From the NCBI RefSeq assembly GCF_000024005.1, contig NC_013132.1, positions 6,256,001 through 6,320,000 on the forward strand: a DNA stretch of 64,000 nucleotides, in the 5' to 3' direction. This document shows, one piece after another, positions 32,429 to 41,768 of the stretch (position 1 is the stretch's first letter; each line of letters starts with the position of its first letter). The position numbers and the translations under genes are program-made. The notes under the pieces are model-generated. The model was not told the DNA's origin. It did not search any database and worked only from the letters and a program-made list of their open reading frames with translations. This stretch comes from Chitinophaga pinensis DSM 2588. GTDB lineage: Bacteria; Bacteroidota; Bacteroidia; Chitinophagales; Chitinophagaceae.

Positions 32429-33511
32429 AGAGGCACCGCGCATAGCCAGCAGCGCTGATACTGTTTCAGCAATACGCGTGGATGTGGCAAGCGGCAACTC
32501 TTCCCGTGAGAAAGACCGATAAACATATTTCACTATCTCGTTCTTACTTTGCAGGTCTTTAGGTACATCAAAATATAATACATCGTTAGGTACACACCAG
32601 GGCGTATGTTGCGGGTTGGTCAACGCATACAATACCAATACAGGCGTCTGAACAGCCGCAGCTATATGCACTGTACCGGTGTTAACAGATACCAGCAAAG
32701 AAGCATGTGCAATGAGTACGATCAACTCCTGTAAATCAAATACGCCTGCTGCTGCAAAACACTTCTCTCCTATACCTGTTGCAATAGCTGTAGCTTCCGT
32801 CTCATTGTTTTTACCTGTGATCAGCAACTGACAATCCCTTTGCGTCAGGATCTTTCTTCCTGCTGCAATCCAGTCCGATACCGCATATTTCCTTTTCTGT
32901 TCAGATACTTCCGGATGCAGTATGATCCAGGGTTGTTCCGGATCGATACCGAGTGACTGCAATTTGTTCCAGACCAGTGGCCACAATCGCTCCTGTACAC
33001 GTATACTGAGCTGCCGGTCTTTTATAATACATCCCACCCGCGCAACCAGTTCAAGATCACGTAAGACCTGGTGCCGGATAAAACTATATGGCTCTTCATC
33101 CGGTATCCAGTGCGTCAGTAAATGATATGGGTTCTCTCTGCAATAAGCCAGCCGGAGCGGGATCTCCGCCAGGTAAGCCAACAGAATCGATGGCATGGGA
33201 TTCTGACTGTATACGGTGAAAATAACTGCTGCGTCAAAGTGACGTTCTTTCAACCGTTGTACCAGTTCATGAAACTGTGAAGGAAGCGGGATATTATTTG
33301 TCTGTACCCAGGGCACATCACAAATAATGGCATCGTCTATTTCGGGAATTTCGGGAACGACCGCCGCCCCAAGGGTAGACACGAGTACGGTAATATGACA
33401 ATGGAACGTTTCTTTCAGGGCTTTGATTGCCGGTGTAGTCATTAACAGGTCTCCTATGTTATCCGGCCGTATACACAATATACGGCGGCAGGAATGCCAT
33501 TCATTTTTCAT
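32393..33511 (-). CDS. Family 9 glycosyltransferase (heptosyltransferase type) 2
   Basis: A 372-residue GT9 protein, starting with ATG at 33511. The N-terminal motif is ILCIRPDNIGDLLMTTPAIKALKETF, and the donor-site end is VNTGTVHIAAAVQTPVLVLY; ILHPEVSEQKRKYAVSDW is the loop typical of heptosyltransferases. It is not especially similar to the neighbour at 31448 beyond the family fold. It begins 1 bp before the end of hldE, being the last gene of the minus-strand heptose operon. The overlap with the plus-strand GT9 gene means that transcripts from both sides collide here. Confidence 0.9.
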   Translation of the reverse strand: MKNEWHSCRRILCIRPDNIGDLLMTTPAIKALKETFHCHITVLVSTLGAAVVPEIPEIDDAIICDVPWVQTNNIPLPSQFHELVQRLKERHFDAAVIFTVYSQNPMPSILLAYLAEIPLRLAYCRENPYHLLTHWIPDEEPYSFIRHQVLRDLELVARVGCIIKDRQLSIRVQERLWPLVWNKLQSLGIDPEQPWIILHPEVSEQKRKYAVSDWIAAGRKILTQRDCQLLITGKNNETEATAIATGIGEKCFAAAGVFDLQELIVLIAHASLLVSVNTGTVHIAAAVQTPVLVLYALTNPQHTPWCVPNDVLYFDVPKDLQSKNEIVKYVYRSFSREELPLATSTRIAETVSALLAMRGASSGSLEKPHTLP

Positions 33512-34996
33512 TTATGCCTCCGCTACTTTTAAAACAGGCGTTGTATAGATACGTTTAATGATCTGAGTGGTGGAACGGTCCGGTACAAGTGGCAACAGAA
33601 CGACTTCTCCTCCATACGCCTCCACAGCGGCGGCTTCCGGCAGCGATTCCCTGCTATAATCTCCACCTTTTGCGAATACCGCAGGCTGGACAATCCTGAT
33701 CAATGGTTCCGGTGTATCATTTTCTTCGCTGCCAAAAGATATAAGATGCGTAATGGCGCCTAAACCAGCCAGCACCTGTACACGATCATTCAGGCTATTG
33801 ATTGGACGCTCCGTGCCTTTCAGCCGTTTAATGCTTTCATCTGTATTGACCCCTACGATCAATACATCTCCCAGTGCTGCCGCTCTTTCCAGGTAACTGA
33901 CATGCCCGCTGTGCAGGATATCAAAACAACCGTTGGTGAAAACGATCTTCTTCCCCTGGGCTTTGTACATGTTACACAAGGCTTCCAGCTCCTCACTGTT
34001 ACGGACGTATTTATCTTTTGCAGAGAAATAAGCGATCAGTTCTCCCTGTTTGCAATGTGCAGTATTACGCTTTCCGATAGCTACCGCTGCTGCTGCACCG
34101 GCTACTTCTGCCGCGGTGGCAGGCATGGCATCGGCAAGACAGGCCAGCATAAATGCACTGATATAAGTATCGCCTGCACCAGACACGTTTGGATTGTTTA
34201 CCGGACGCGCTGCAGTATGACACAGCAGTTTATCTTCCCTGAAGATCAATGCGCCTTCCTCATCCAATGTGAGCGCTGTGATACGGGCATTCGTCGCGTC
34301 GAAGATAGCGGCGCCCATTTCCTCCATTTGTCTGGCTTTGCAGGTCGCCAGTTCCTGTAATCCCAGTAATGCAACAGCTTCTTTATAATTAGGCTTTACA
34401 AGGTCAGGCTGTAATTGTTTATAGCGGGACAATTGTTTCGCATCCACGGCAATAAACTTCTTATGTACATGGTTCATCTGTTCCAATGCATCGATGATAC
34501 CTTTTGTGATCAGTCCCTTATTGTAATCAGCGATCAGAATAGCATCATGCAATGGCAACTGCTGCTCCAGCATGGCTATCAGTTGCCTTTCGCAATCTTC
34601 GTCCGGTTGCACTTCGGTTCCCTCGTCGTAGCGGGTCAGTAATTGTTGTCCGGCGATCACCCTCGTTTTAGTAATCGTCCTCCTTGTATTACAACGGATC
34701 ACTTCATTGCTGATCCCCTCCCGTTCCAGTAATTCAGCGGCGAGTCCTGCAGCATAGTCATCACCTGTCAGGCTGACGAAAGTAACGTTTGCACCCAGGT
34801 TGCGCAGATTAACAGCCGCATTCGCGCCTCCACCCAATACCGAAGTCTGGGAACTGATATCAACAACCGGTACCGGCGCTTCCGGAGAAAGACGGGTACT
34901 CGCCCCTCTCAGGTACGTATCTATCATCAAGTCTCCTACTACCAGGATAGCCGGTTGTACAAAAGACCTGATTAATGTCTGATATATGAGTTCCAT
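33512..34996 (-). CDS. hldE: Bifunctional heptose-7-phosphate kinase/heptose-1-phosphate adenylyltransferase
   Basis: A 494-residue fusion. Residues 1-315 are a ribokinase-type kinase (ILVVGDLMIDTYLRG, GGGANAAVNLRNLGA, NPNVSGAGDTYISAF with the catalytic Asp). Residues 350-494 are a nucleotidyltransferase (IVFTNGCFDILHSGHVSYLE with the H-x-G-H motif; DRSTTQIIKRI). The order and length agree with HldE/RfaE, which makes ADP-D-glycero-beta-D-manno-heptose from the 7-phosphate via the 1-phosphate. The phosphatase GmhB follows upstream (34972), overlapping by 25 bp. The isomerase GmhA is not encoded in the window. Confidence 0.93.
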   Translation of the reverse strand: MELIYQTLIRSFVQPAILVVGDLMIDTYLRGASTRLSPEAPVPVVDISSQTSVLGGGANAAVNLRNLGANVTFVSLTGDDYAAGLAAELLEREGISNEVIRCNTRRTITKTRVIAGQQLLTRYDEGTEVQPDEDCERQLIAMLEQQLPLHDAILIADYNKGLITKGIIDALEQMNHVHKKFIAVDAKQLSRYKQLQPDLVKPNYKEAVALLGLQELATCKARQMEEMGAAIFDATNARITALTLDEEGALIFREDKLLCHTAARPVNNPNVSGAGDTYISAFMLACLADAMPATAAEVAGAAAAVAIGKRNTAHCKQGELIAYFSAKDKYVRNSEELEALCNMYKAQGKKIVFTNGCFDILHSGHVSYLERAAALGDVLIVGVNTDESIKRLKGTERPINSLNDRVQVLAGLGAITHLISFGSEENDTPEPLIRIVQPAVFAKGGDYSRESLPEAAAVEAYGGEVVLLPLVPDRSTTQIIKRIYTTPVLKVAEA

Positions 34997-35568
34997 GTCT
35001 TTGATTTTTCTATTGAATGACTGGCAATCAACGCGGCTGCTTCCAGCAAGTCTTTTGCGATATATTCAGGCCGGGAATGTTGATTCATCTCCCATACCGT
35101 TTCATTTCCGTTGTTTATTAATACCGATTTACAGCCGGCGCGGTTACCGGCTTCTACGTCATGCAAAATATCCCCTATCATCCAGGACTCTCCAAGGGAG
35201 ATACCCAGTTCCCTTGCGGCCCTTAATATCATCCCGGGAGCGGGTTTACGGCAGATACATGCTGACGCATATCCGGCAACTTTTCCTGCAGGATGATGCG
35301 GACAATAATAAAAACCGTCAAGCCGGATATCGGCATCGGCAAGCAATTGCCTTACCATGGAAATCACAGGCTGCATGTCTTCTTCGTTGAAATAGCCATG
35401 TGCAATTCCTGCCTGATTAGAGATCACGATCAGGGAGTACCCCTTACGCTGCAGTAACCTTAACCCTTCAACAGCGCCGTATTCAAGCGTTATCTTAGCA
35501 GGATCCACATTGTAAGGAACATTCCTGATCAGTGTCCCATCCTTATCTATGAAAATTGCCTTCTTCAT
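34972..35568 (-). CDS. gmhB: D-glycero-beta-D-manno-heptose 1,7-bisphosphate 7-phosphatase-like HAD
   Basis: A 198-residue HAD phosphatase. Motif 1 is AIFIDKDGTLI (D8 and D10), motif 2 VISNQAGIAHG, and the zinc-binding loop YYCPHHPAGKVAGYASACICRKP carries Cys-x-His...Cys-x-Cys as in GmhB; motif 4 is WMIGDILHDVEAG. It removes the 7-phosphate between the two HldE steps. A possible variation to histidinol phosphatase activity exists in the family, but the context favours heptose. It overlaps hldE by 25 bp and the GT4 gene by 4 bp. Confidence 0.88.
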   Translation of the reverse strand: MKKAIFIDKDGTLIRNVPYNVDPAKITLEYGAVEGLRLLQRKGYSLIVISNQAGIAHGYFNEEDMQPVISMVRQLLADADIRLDGFYYCPHHPAGKVAGYASACICRKPAPGMILRAARELGISLGESWMIGDILHDVEAGNRAGCKSVLINNGNETVWEMNQHSRPEYIAKDLLEAAALIASHSIEKSKTWNSYIRH

Positions 35569-36833
35569 AAACTGAGCCTTTCGCCTTTACCGGAATTTTT
35601 TGCGTAGACAACACGGCTACGCCCGATGATCTTTTCATATACCGCCTGCATATCCTGGGCTACCAGTTCCCAGGTAAACAGTTTGTTGATCCTCCGGACC
35701 GCATTCGCACTCATCTCCCGTAGTCTCACCGGAGAACGCAACAATGAATTGATCTTTGCAGCCAGTGCATCCGCATCTTTGGGCGGTACAAGCGCTCCTG
35801 TCTTTCCTTCCAGCACGCTGAATTTAATACCGCCTACATTACTTCCGATGACCGGCGTTCCACAGGCCATCGCCTCCAATGGCGTAATACCAAATGGCTC
35901 GTACCAGGGTGTCGTAATAAACAGATCGGCTGCCGCGTAATAGTATTTAAGCTCTTCCCGCTCCTTCTGTCCGACGAAAACAACCCGCTCACTGACATTC
36001 AGCTCTTCCGCCAGCGAACGTAGTCTGTGCAGTTCATTCACCGTATCAGCGTCTCCTCCTACTATGAGTAGTTTCATTCTCAGGTCCCTGAATTTCAGTT
36101 TGGACAGGGCCACGATCACATTATCTACCCCTTTTCTCGGTACCATTCTTCCCAGCTGCAACAGAATGCGCTCATCCTGTGATAGCTTCAGCAGGGAACG
36201 TGCAACGGACTTATTCAGCGGGTAGAATTCTTCCGTATTGACCCCACAAGGTATGATGGTAATTTTATCTACCGGTGCATGATAATAGTTGATAAGATCA
36301 TCTCTGTCCTGCGGGCATTCGGCAATAATCAGACTAGCCTCTCTTACTGCCCTTTCTTCAATGGCAATCCGCTCCTCTGGAAAGGCGTCATTATTACCCT
36401 GGTGAATACGGCGGATGTGACCTAATGCATGAAAGGTGACCACAAACGGTATATCGAGTGCCGCCTTTATGTCCATCGCTACGAGAGCTGACATAAAGAA
36501 ATTTGCGTGGACCAGCTCATAAGACAGCTGTTCTTCCTGTATAAACTGCAACATATCGCTGGTAAAAGCAGGCATATATTGCAAGAGCGTTTCTTTGGGA
36601 ATATCTTCTGCCGGACCTGCATCTACATGTACGATCCGGATCATGTCGCTGAAAATGACAACCTTTGGTAGCTTCTTCTCATCCCGCCGGGTAAAAATAT
36701 CGATTTGATATCCTTTATGGGCCAGTTGCCTGGCTACCTCCCCTACATATACATTTTGTCCTCCCGCATCAGTACCGCCCAAAGCAGCCAGTGGCGAGGC
36801 ATGCTCGCTGATAAATGCAATTCTCCGTCCCAT
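35565..36833 (-). CDS. Family 4 glycosyltransferase (sucrose-phosphate-synthase-like) 1
   Basis: A 422-residue GT-B enzyme. Its N-terminus ASPLAALGGTDAGGQNVYVGEVARQL is a typical nucleotide-sugar acceptor loop as in sucrose synthases and MshA. The C-terminal donor site is PWYEPFGITPLEAMACGTPVIGSNVGG with the E-x7-E motif. ILLQLGRMVPRKGVDNVI marks the start of the second Rossmann domain. The donor and acceptor are unknown; in this operon a glycan containing heptose is likely. It overlaps gmhB by 4 bp and follows the second GT4 gene by 14 bp. Confidence 0.9.
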   Translation of the reverse strand: MGRRIAFISEHASPLAALGGTDAGGQNVYVGEVARQLAHKGYQIDIFTRRDEKKLPKVVIFSDMIRIVHVDAGPAEDIPKETLLQYMPAFTSDMLQFIQEEQLSYELVHANFFMSALVAMDIKAALDIPFVVTFHALGHIRRIHQGNNDAFPEERIAIEERAVREASLIIAECPQDRDDLINYYHAPVDKITIIPCGVNTEEFYPLNKSVARSLLKLSQDERILLQLGRMVPRKGVDNVIVALSKLKFRDLRMKLLIVGGDADTVNELHRLRSLAEELNVSERVVFVGQKEREELKYYYAAADLFITTPWYEPFGITPLEAMACGTPVIGSNVGGIKFSVLEGKTGALVPPKDADALAAKINSLLRSPVRLREMSANAVRRINKLFTWELVAQDMQAVYEKIIGRSRVVYAKNSGKGERLSL

Positions 36834-36847
36834 AAATTTGATTTTTA

Positions 36848-37891
36848 TCAGATGTCGCTGGCAATAGTGTTCCGGTCAGCGTCTGCTGTCTGTTTACCGA
36901 AAAGCTGGTCAGTATAGATCAACTCATTCATGTTCCCGTTACACACGTTATGAAATAACCTTTCCCAGTCAGCAATAAAGCGATCGATGTTGAAACGCTT
37001 CATCGCGGTCGCCTTTGCTTCTGCCCCCATTTGTGCGGCGAGTTCAGGTTCATTCAGCAACAGCTTCATTTTTTTGATGAGGTAATTAATATCAGTATGT
37101 ATAAAACCGTTCTTACCATTTTCGATGACAGTAACCAGCTCTGTAGTGGCCAATCCGACGATAGGTAGGCCCTGTATCATCGCTTCACAGACTGCCAGTG
37201 CCAGACTGGTATGCCTCACAGGATGAAAATAGAAACGGTATCTGCTCCTGAATAATGGTAATTGCGGATGCAGGATCTCTCCCAGCCCATCTTCTCCATT
37301 CCCCATACCTACCAGGTCAACCGGCAGTATGTTCCGTACCTGCTGGAAAATATCCCAGCCAAGTCCTCTTCCGCGCTGAGGGAGATGATTGATTGTAACG
37401 AGGCCCTTTGCAAGTTCACCCGTATAAGGCACATCTGGCATATTTACCCCATGCTCGATGACAGTAGCCGGTGTCCGGTTATTGTCCCACATCAGACGGT
37501 TGTAATGGGTTACATGTACCAGACAGATACGACGGTCATTTACGACGTGCCTTGTTGTTACTGGATTTTTGGCAGGTGTGTTATGCTCCAGATAAACCCT
37601 GGGCAATCTGCGTTGTGAAGGAGACAGGATATCATACTGGTCTACCAGGTAATCCTTGGTAGATTGATACAGGATGACGTCGAAATCAAAGTCCTTCACC
37701 ATTTTAACCGGAATCTCATGCACGTTATCTCCGAATGGAAACGTTTTCCCCCTTCCATAATACCCAGGTGTGCGCTGCTCGTTGACAGGAATATAGATAT
37801 CAAAATTGCCCTGTGACAGGTAATACAGATAACTTCCGTGAATGTGCCAAGTAAAAATTTTCAGCCTGGGCCTCTGCTGTGTAGTCGCCAT
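36848..37891 (-). CDS. Family 4 glycosyltransferase 2
   Basis: A 347-residue GT-B glycosyltransferase. It begins RPRLKIFTWHIHGSYLYYLSQG, has EHNTPAKNPVTTRH and VTHYNRLMWDNN in the first domain, and HTSLALAVCEAMIQGLPIVG (the E-x7-E-like donor site) with FNIDRFIADWERLF at the end. It differs from typical GT4 proteins in its first half. It is the first gene of the minus-strand operon 37891 to 32393 with the GT4, gmhB, hldE and GT9 genes. The upstream region of 461 bp is shared with the Zn alcohol dehydrogenase. Confidence 0.87.
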   Translation of the reverse strand: MATTQQRPRLKIFTWHIHGSYLYYLSQGNFDIYIPVNEQRTPGYYGRGKTFPFGDNVHEIPVKMVKDFDFDVILYQSTKDYLVDQYDILSPSQRRLPRVYLEHNTPAKNPVTTRHVVNDRRICLVHVTHYNRLMWDNNRTPATVIEHGVNMPDVPYTGELAKGLVTINHLPQRGRGLGWDIFQQVRNILPVDLVGMGNGEDGLGEILHPQLPLFRSRYRFYFHPVRHTSLALAVCEAMIQGLPIVGLATTELVTVIENGKNGFIHTDINYLIKKMKLLLNEPELAAQMGAEAKATAMKRFNIDRFIADWERLFHNVCNGNMNELIYTDQLFGKQTADADRNTIASDI

Positions 37892-38352
37892 ATATATATT
37901 TAAATAGGATTGACAGTTGGTAACAAAAATGTGCTTATGACCTTCCCCGATGTGTCTTTCTATTCACCAGACAATTATTCTTACTTATCTAATAATCTAA
38001 AATGGGCTCGCAGAAAGGGAGATCAATAAACAAACCAATTGTGACGGTTCTGAAATAATTGATTTATAGGATTTTATTTTGAGCAATTCTTATTCGTTGT
38101 AAAGCACTGCGTTGAAGCGCTTCCCCGGCGGACGCTGCCGCTGCATGAGTAAATGTTTCAACAGTCTTATGGTGTAACAGATAAAAATACATATTGCCCC
38201 AAGAGTTCTACACTTGATGTATGCTATTCACATCACAGCAACAAGCTGTATCTAAACTTCATACACATCGCCATGGCACGATTTTGCAACACGCTTAACT
38301 GTTCTATCCACTCCCTCTCCTTTATTCATCTCATCACATAAAAATTTATCTT
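37892..38352. other. Divergent intergenic region between GT4 operon and Zn-ADH
   Basis: A 461-bp AT-rich region. The only recognisable element is the sigma-54-like TGGCACGATTTTG at 38274-38286. A short plus frame at 38153-38341 has no coding look. Confidence 0.5.
38274..38286 (+). promoter_or_regulatory. Sigma-54-like element before Zn-ADH gene
   Basis: TGGCACGATTTTGCA matches the sigma-54 consensus (TGGCACG-N4-TTGCA) in sequence, but the spacing is one base short. It lies 66 bp before the ATG. Confidence 0.4.
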
Positions 38353-39510
38353 ATGAAGGCAGCTGTGTTCCATAAAATCGGAGACATAAGTGTAGACAAC
38401 GTGGAAGATCCGCGTATTGAACACCCGGAAGACATCATTGTGAAAGTGACCTCAACTGCCATCTGTGGCTCGGACCTACATATCTATGACGGGTTCTTTC
38501 CCCAGCTGAAAGACCAGGTGATGGGACATGAATTCATGGGTATAGTAGAAGATGCCGGATCAGGTGTCAGTAAATTGAAAAGAGGCGACCGGGTTGTTGT
38601 TCCCTTCCCCATTGCCTGTGGCCATTGTTATTTTTGCGATCATCAGCTACCCGTTCACTGCGAAAACAGTAACAAAGAAAACTATGGTCCGCAGGGAGAT
38701 ATGACTTCCGGAAAAGGCGGCGGACTATTTGGCTATACAGATCTTTATGGCGCCTATGCCGGCGGACAGGCAGAATATGCGCGTGTTCCCTTTGCTAATT
38801 TTGGTCCGCGGGTCGTACCGGACAATCTTACAGATGAACAGGCCCTCTTCCTTACGGACATCTTTCCTACCGGCTGGTCAGCTATTGACTGGGCACAGCT
38901 AAGAGGAGGAGAAACAGTCGCGATCTTCGGTGCAGGTCCTGTGGGATTGATGGCACAGAAAGCCGCCTGGATACAGGGCGCTGGTCGGGTGATCGCAATT
39001 GATCCCGTGCAGTACAGACTGGACATGGCCAAAAACACCAATGGCGTTGAGGTTATCAACTCTTCTGAATCAGATCCTGTTCAGGCAATATATGATCTCA
39101 CACATGGAAGGGGCGCAGATGTATGTGTGGATGCTGTAGGCATGGAAGCAGACAGGAGCTTCCTTGAAAAAGTAAAGGCAGTGATCAATGTAGAGAAAGG
39201 TACGGCTAAAGTGCTTGAAAACTGCTTCAAAGCAGTACGGCGTGGAGGCACCGTGACAGTAGTAGGCGTCTATGGCAGTCCATACGATAATTTCCCTGTA
39301 CATCGCATTTTCGACAAAGGGATTACCATCAAAACCGGACAGGCGCCTGTGCAAAAGTATATCGATCATCTGATGGAACTCGTGTCGTCAGGAAAGGTAA
39401 CACTGCATGATATCATTACACATAAGCTGCCATTATCTGCGGCAAGCAATGCATACGATATTTTCAAGAAGAAAGAAGACGGTTGTGTGAAGGTTGTATT
39501 AAAACCGTAA
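38353..39510 (+). CDS. Zinc-dependent alcohol/formaldehyde dehydrogenase
   Basis: A 385-residue medium-chain dehydrogenase. Catalytic zinc ligands are in STAICGSDLHIYDG and GHEFMGIVEDAG; structural zinc cysteines are in CGHCYFCDHQLPVHCEN (four Cys); the NAD site is FGAGPVGLMAQKAA. The insertion around GPQGDMTSGKGGGLFGYTDLYGAYAGGQAEY is typical of the glutathione-independent formaldehyde dehydrogenase-like branch. It oxidises an alcohol or aldehyde in the cytoplasm. It is a single gene with its own terminator at 39518. Confidence 0.92.
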   Translation: MKAAVFHKIGDISVDNVEDPRIEHPEDIIVKVTSTAICGSDLHIYDGFFPQLKDQVMGHEFMGIVEDAGSGVSKLKRGDRVVVPFPIACGHCYFCDHQLPVHCENSNKENYGPQGDMTSGKGGGLFGYTDLYGAYAGGQAEYARVPFANFGPRVVPDNLTDEQALFLTDIFPTGWSAIDWAQLRGGETVAIFGAGPVGLMAQKAAWIQGAGRVIAIDPVQYRLDMAKNTNGVEVINSSESDPVQAIYDLTHGRGADVCVDAVGMEADRSFLEKVKAVINVEKGTAKVLENCFKAVRRGGTVTVVGVYGSPYDNFPVHRIFDKGITIKTGQAPVQKYIDHLMELVSSGKVTLHDIITHKLPLSAASNAYDIFKKKEDGCVKVVLKP

Positions 39511-39517
39511 TTATGGT

Positions 39518-39552
39518 AAAGGCGTCCGCCATTTGGCGCGACGCCTTTTTCT
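39518..39552 (+). terminator. Terminator of the Zn-ADH gene
   Basis: AAAGGCGTC at 39518-39526 pairs with GACGCCTTT at 39540-39548, with an inner CGCC/GGCG stem and a following T-run. It is 7 bp after the stop. Confidence 0.8.
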
Positions 39553-39577
39553 TATACAGGCTGCATCACTTCCATAT

Positions 39578-40186
39578 TTATATTCTGGTCAGCAATGTGG
39601 TCAGTGCAGTCGCACTCTCCTGCTCAATATGCTGTACAACATGAACGATCAGCTGTTGCAGCTGCCGGTCTATAATCCCTTCAGCAAGTACGTTGAACTT
39701 GGTAATGACATCATCCCAACTCAATGGTCTGGTAAAAAATCCCTTGAAGTCCTCACATTTCTGCTCCAGTTCCTGTCCGCTATTCAGGGTGATCGTCACT
39801 TTAGCAGGTACTTTATCCGGATAAACAGCGGTGTACGGATCCAGGTGATCTACTACTTTACGCGGTGTCTTCAATGGGAAATTAGTATGTGTTTTTACCT
39901 TCTGTAACAATTCCTGTACGTCCGCACGACGTATCCGTTCCTTTGCAAACTGGTCCGGCATCAGCTGACCATCTATCAATGCGGCAGCGATAACATAAGC
40001 CATACTATGATCCGCCTGCTCTTTCGTCTGCACATTATGACGATCACCATAATGACCGCCTCCCACAATTTCATAAGCTGTTTCGAAGGTAGTGACGTCA
40101 ATAGACTTCACTTCACTTCCCTTCCATATAGTTTTTACAAAAGGCGAACAAGTTACATACCATTCTGATATTACCCGTCGGGCATG
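39578..40186 (-). pseudogene. MmgE/PrpD family C-terminal remnant
   Basis: The open frame reaches from a stop at 40187 to the end at 39578 and has no ATG; the usable start would be GTG at 40111 (177 residues). The sequence VKTIWKGSEVKSIDVTTFETA, HNVQTKEQADHSMAYVIAAALIDGQL and VPAKVTITLNSG belongs to the C-terminal half of MmgE/PrpD (2-methylcitrate dehydratase-like) proteins, which are usually 440-500 residues. Homology continues upstream of the GTG but is cut off at the promoter region of the Rieske-FAD gene. It is probably a truncated, non-functional gene. Confidence 0.65.
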
Positions 40187-40193
40187 TTAATTG
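40180..40193 (+). promoter_or_regulatory. Sigma-54-like element before Rieske-FAD gene
   Basis: GGGCATGTTAATTG: T at the first position is replaced by G, while GG, CA and TTG fit. It is 33 bp before the ATG at 40227. Confidence 0.35.
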
Positions 40194-40226
40194 ATCTTTT
40201 TTAAGCGAACAAAAACTCCAAAAGAC

Positions 40227-41768
40227 ATGATACAGAGAGATGGCGCACAAACCAGTTTATGGCAGGGTAATGTACCACCTTACATTACTACCAGCAGAGC
40301 CGAAAGAAAGACCGTATACGACGTAGTGATCGTAGGGGGCGGGATTACAGGATTGACGACGGGACTGCTGCTACAGGAGGCCGGGAAGCAATGCCTGATT
40401 GTTGAAGCCAACGATCTGGGTTTCGGTACCACGGGAGGCACCACCGCCCACCTGAACACCCTGCTGGACACTCCTTACTACGTGATCGCAAAGAATTTCG
40501 GGGAGGACAATGCAAAACATGTTGCACACGCAACTGCAGAGGCCCTCAATCTGATAAGAAATAACGTAAACAGATTCAATATTGATTGCGGATACCAGGA
40601 GGCGGATGCTTTTCTCTTTGCCCAGGATGCTGATCAGGAAAAGGAACTGGAAAAAATAAGACAAACTTCTGCCGACGCCGGTCTACAAATAGACTATATA
40701 CAGGACATTCCGGTGAATGTGCCTTTTACAAAAGCGGTACGTGCTGCGGGACAGGCAAAATTTAATCCGCTGGAGTACATACATGGCATTGCGAAAGCCT
40801 TTGAGGCCGCTGGTGGTACCATCTTGCAACAATGCCGGGTGATCAATGTAACGGAAGACGATACGATGAAAGTAGCGACAACTGCCGGTGTGTTCAGTTC
40901 GGTTGATGTTGTGTATGCGACACATATTCCGCCAGGTATCAATTTATTGCACCTCCGTTGTGCCCCTTATAGAAGTTATGCCATGGCGGTCACACTGGAA
41001 GACGATGCTTATCCGGAAGACCTTAGTTATGATATGTATGATCCATACCATTATTATCGTACACAGATTGTGAAGGGTCAACCCTATCTGATCATTGGCG
41101 GTGAAGACCATAAAACAGGGATGGAAGAAAATACAGAGAAATGTTTTCGCACATTGGAAGCCCATGCGAGAAAACATTTTAAGATCAGAGAAGTTGCATA
41201 TAGATGGTCCTCACAGTATTTCGAACCAACAGACGGATTACCTTACATCGGTTATCTTCCGGGTCATGACGATCATATATATGTCGCATCCGGATATGGC
41301 GGTAATGGTATGACATTCGGAACTGTTGCTGCACAATTACTGAAGTGTATCATTTTGAAGGAAAATGCGACGCTGGAAAAACTATTCGACCCTAACAGGA
41401 TCAAACCCGTAGCAGGCTTTACGAATTTTGTGACACATAACACAGACGTTGTTAAAGAAATCTTTGGTAAGCTGTTCTCTGCAGATGAACTCAGACAGCT
41501 GGGAGACCTTGCACCAGGAGAAGGAAAGCTGGTCAGTTACCATGATAAGAAAGTAGCATTATACAGGGATGATGCCGGCAAATTCTATGCGCTGAATCCT
41601 ACCTGTACACACATGGGCTGTGATGTAAAATGGAACCAGACAGAAAGATCCTGGGATTGCCCTTGTCATGGTGCACGGTACAATTACGACGGTAAAGTCA
41701 TTACAGGTCCTGCTGATGCCGACCTGGAAGCCCTTGTTTTATCTTCAGAAAATGCAAAAGTGGTATGA
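40227..41768 (+). CDS. FAD-dependent oxidoreductase with C-terminal Rieske domain
   Basis: The ATG at 40227 gives 513 residues; the frame upstream has only TTG at 40191. Residues about 30-420 form a DAO-type flavoprotein (VVIVGGGITGLTTGLLLQEAG, GTTGGTTAHLNTLLDTPYY, GYGGNGMTFGTVAAQ). The last 90 residues are a Rieske 2Fe-2S domain with CTHMGCDV and CPCHGARYN (Cys-x-His...Cys-x-x-His). Such fusions pass electrons from FAD to the cluster; the substrate is unknown. The stop overlaps the start of the CinA-like gene (ATGA), so the two are translated together. Confidence 0.92.
   Translation: MIQRDGAQTSLWQGNVPPYITTSRAERKTVYDVVIVGGGITGLTTGLLLQEAGKQCLIVEANDLGFGTTGGTTAHLNTLLDTPYYVIAKNFGEDNAKHVAHATAEALNLIRNNVNRFNIDCGYQEADAFLFAQDADQEKELEKIRQTSADAGLQIDYIQDIPVNVPFTKAVRAAGQAKFNPLEYIHGIAKAFEAAGGTILQQCRVINVTEDDTMKVATTAGVFSSVDVVYATHIPPGINLLHLRCAPYRSYAMAVTLEDDAYPEDLSYDMYDPYHYYRTQIVKGQPYLIIGGEDHKTGMEENTEKCFRTLEAHARKHFKIREVAYRWSSQYFEPTDGLPYIGYLPGHDDHIYVASGYGGNGMTFGTVAAQLLKCIILKENATLEKLFDPNRIKPVAGFTNFVTHNTDVVKEIFGKLFSADELRQLGDLAPGEGKLVSYHDKKVALYRDDAGKFYALNPTCTHMGCDVKWNQTERSWDCPCHGARYNYDGKVITGPADADLEALVLSSENAKVV

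Noticed and set aside
38153..38341. A plus-strand frame of 62 codons before the Zn-ADH gene
   Set aside because: It overlaps the promoter-like element at 38274 and has Ser/His/Cys-rich, non-protein-like composition.
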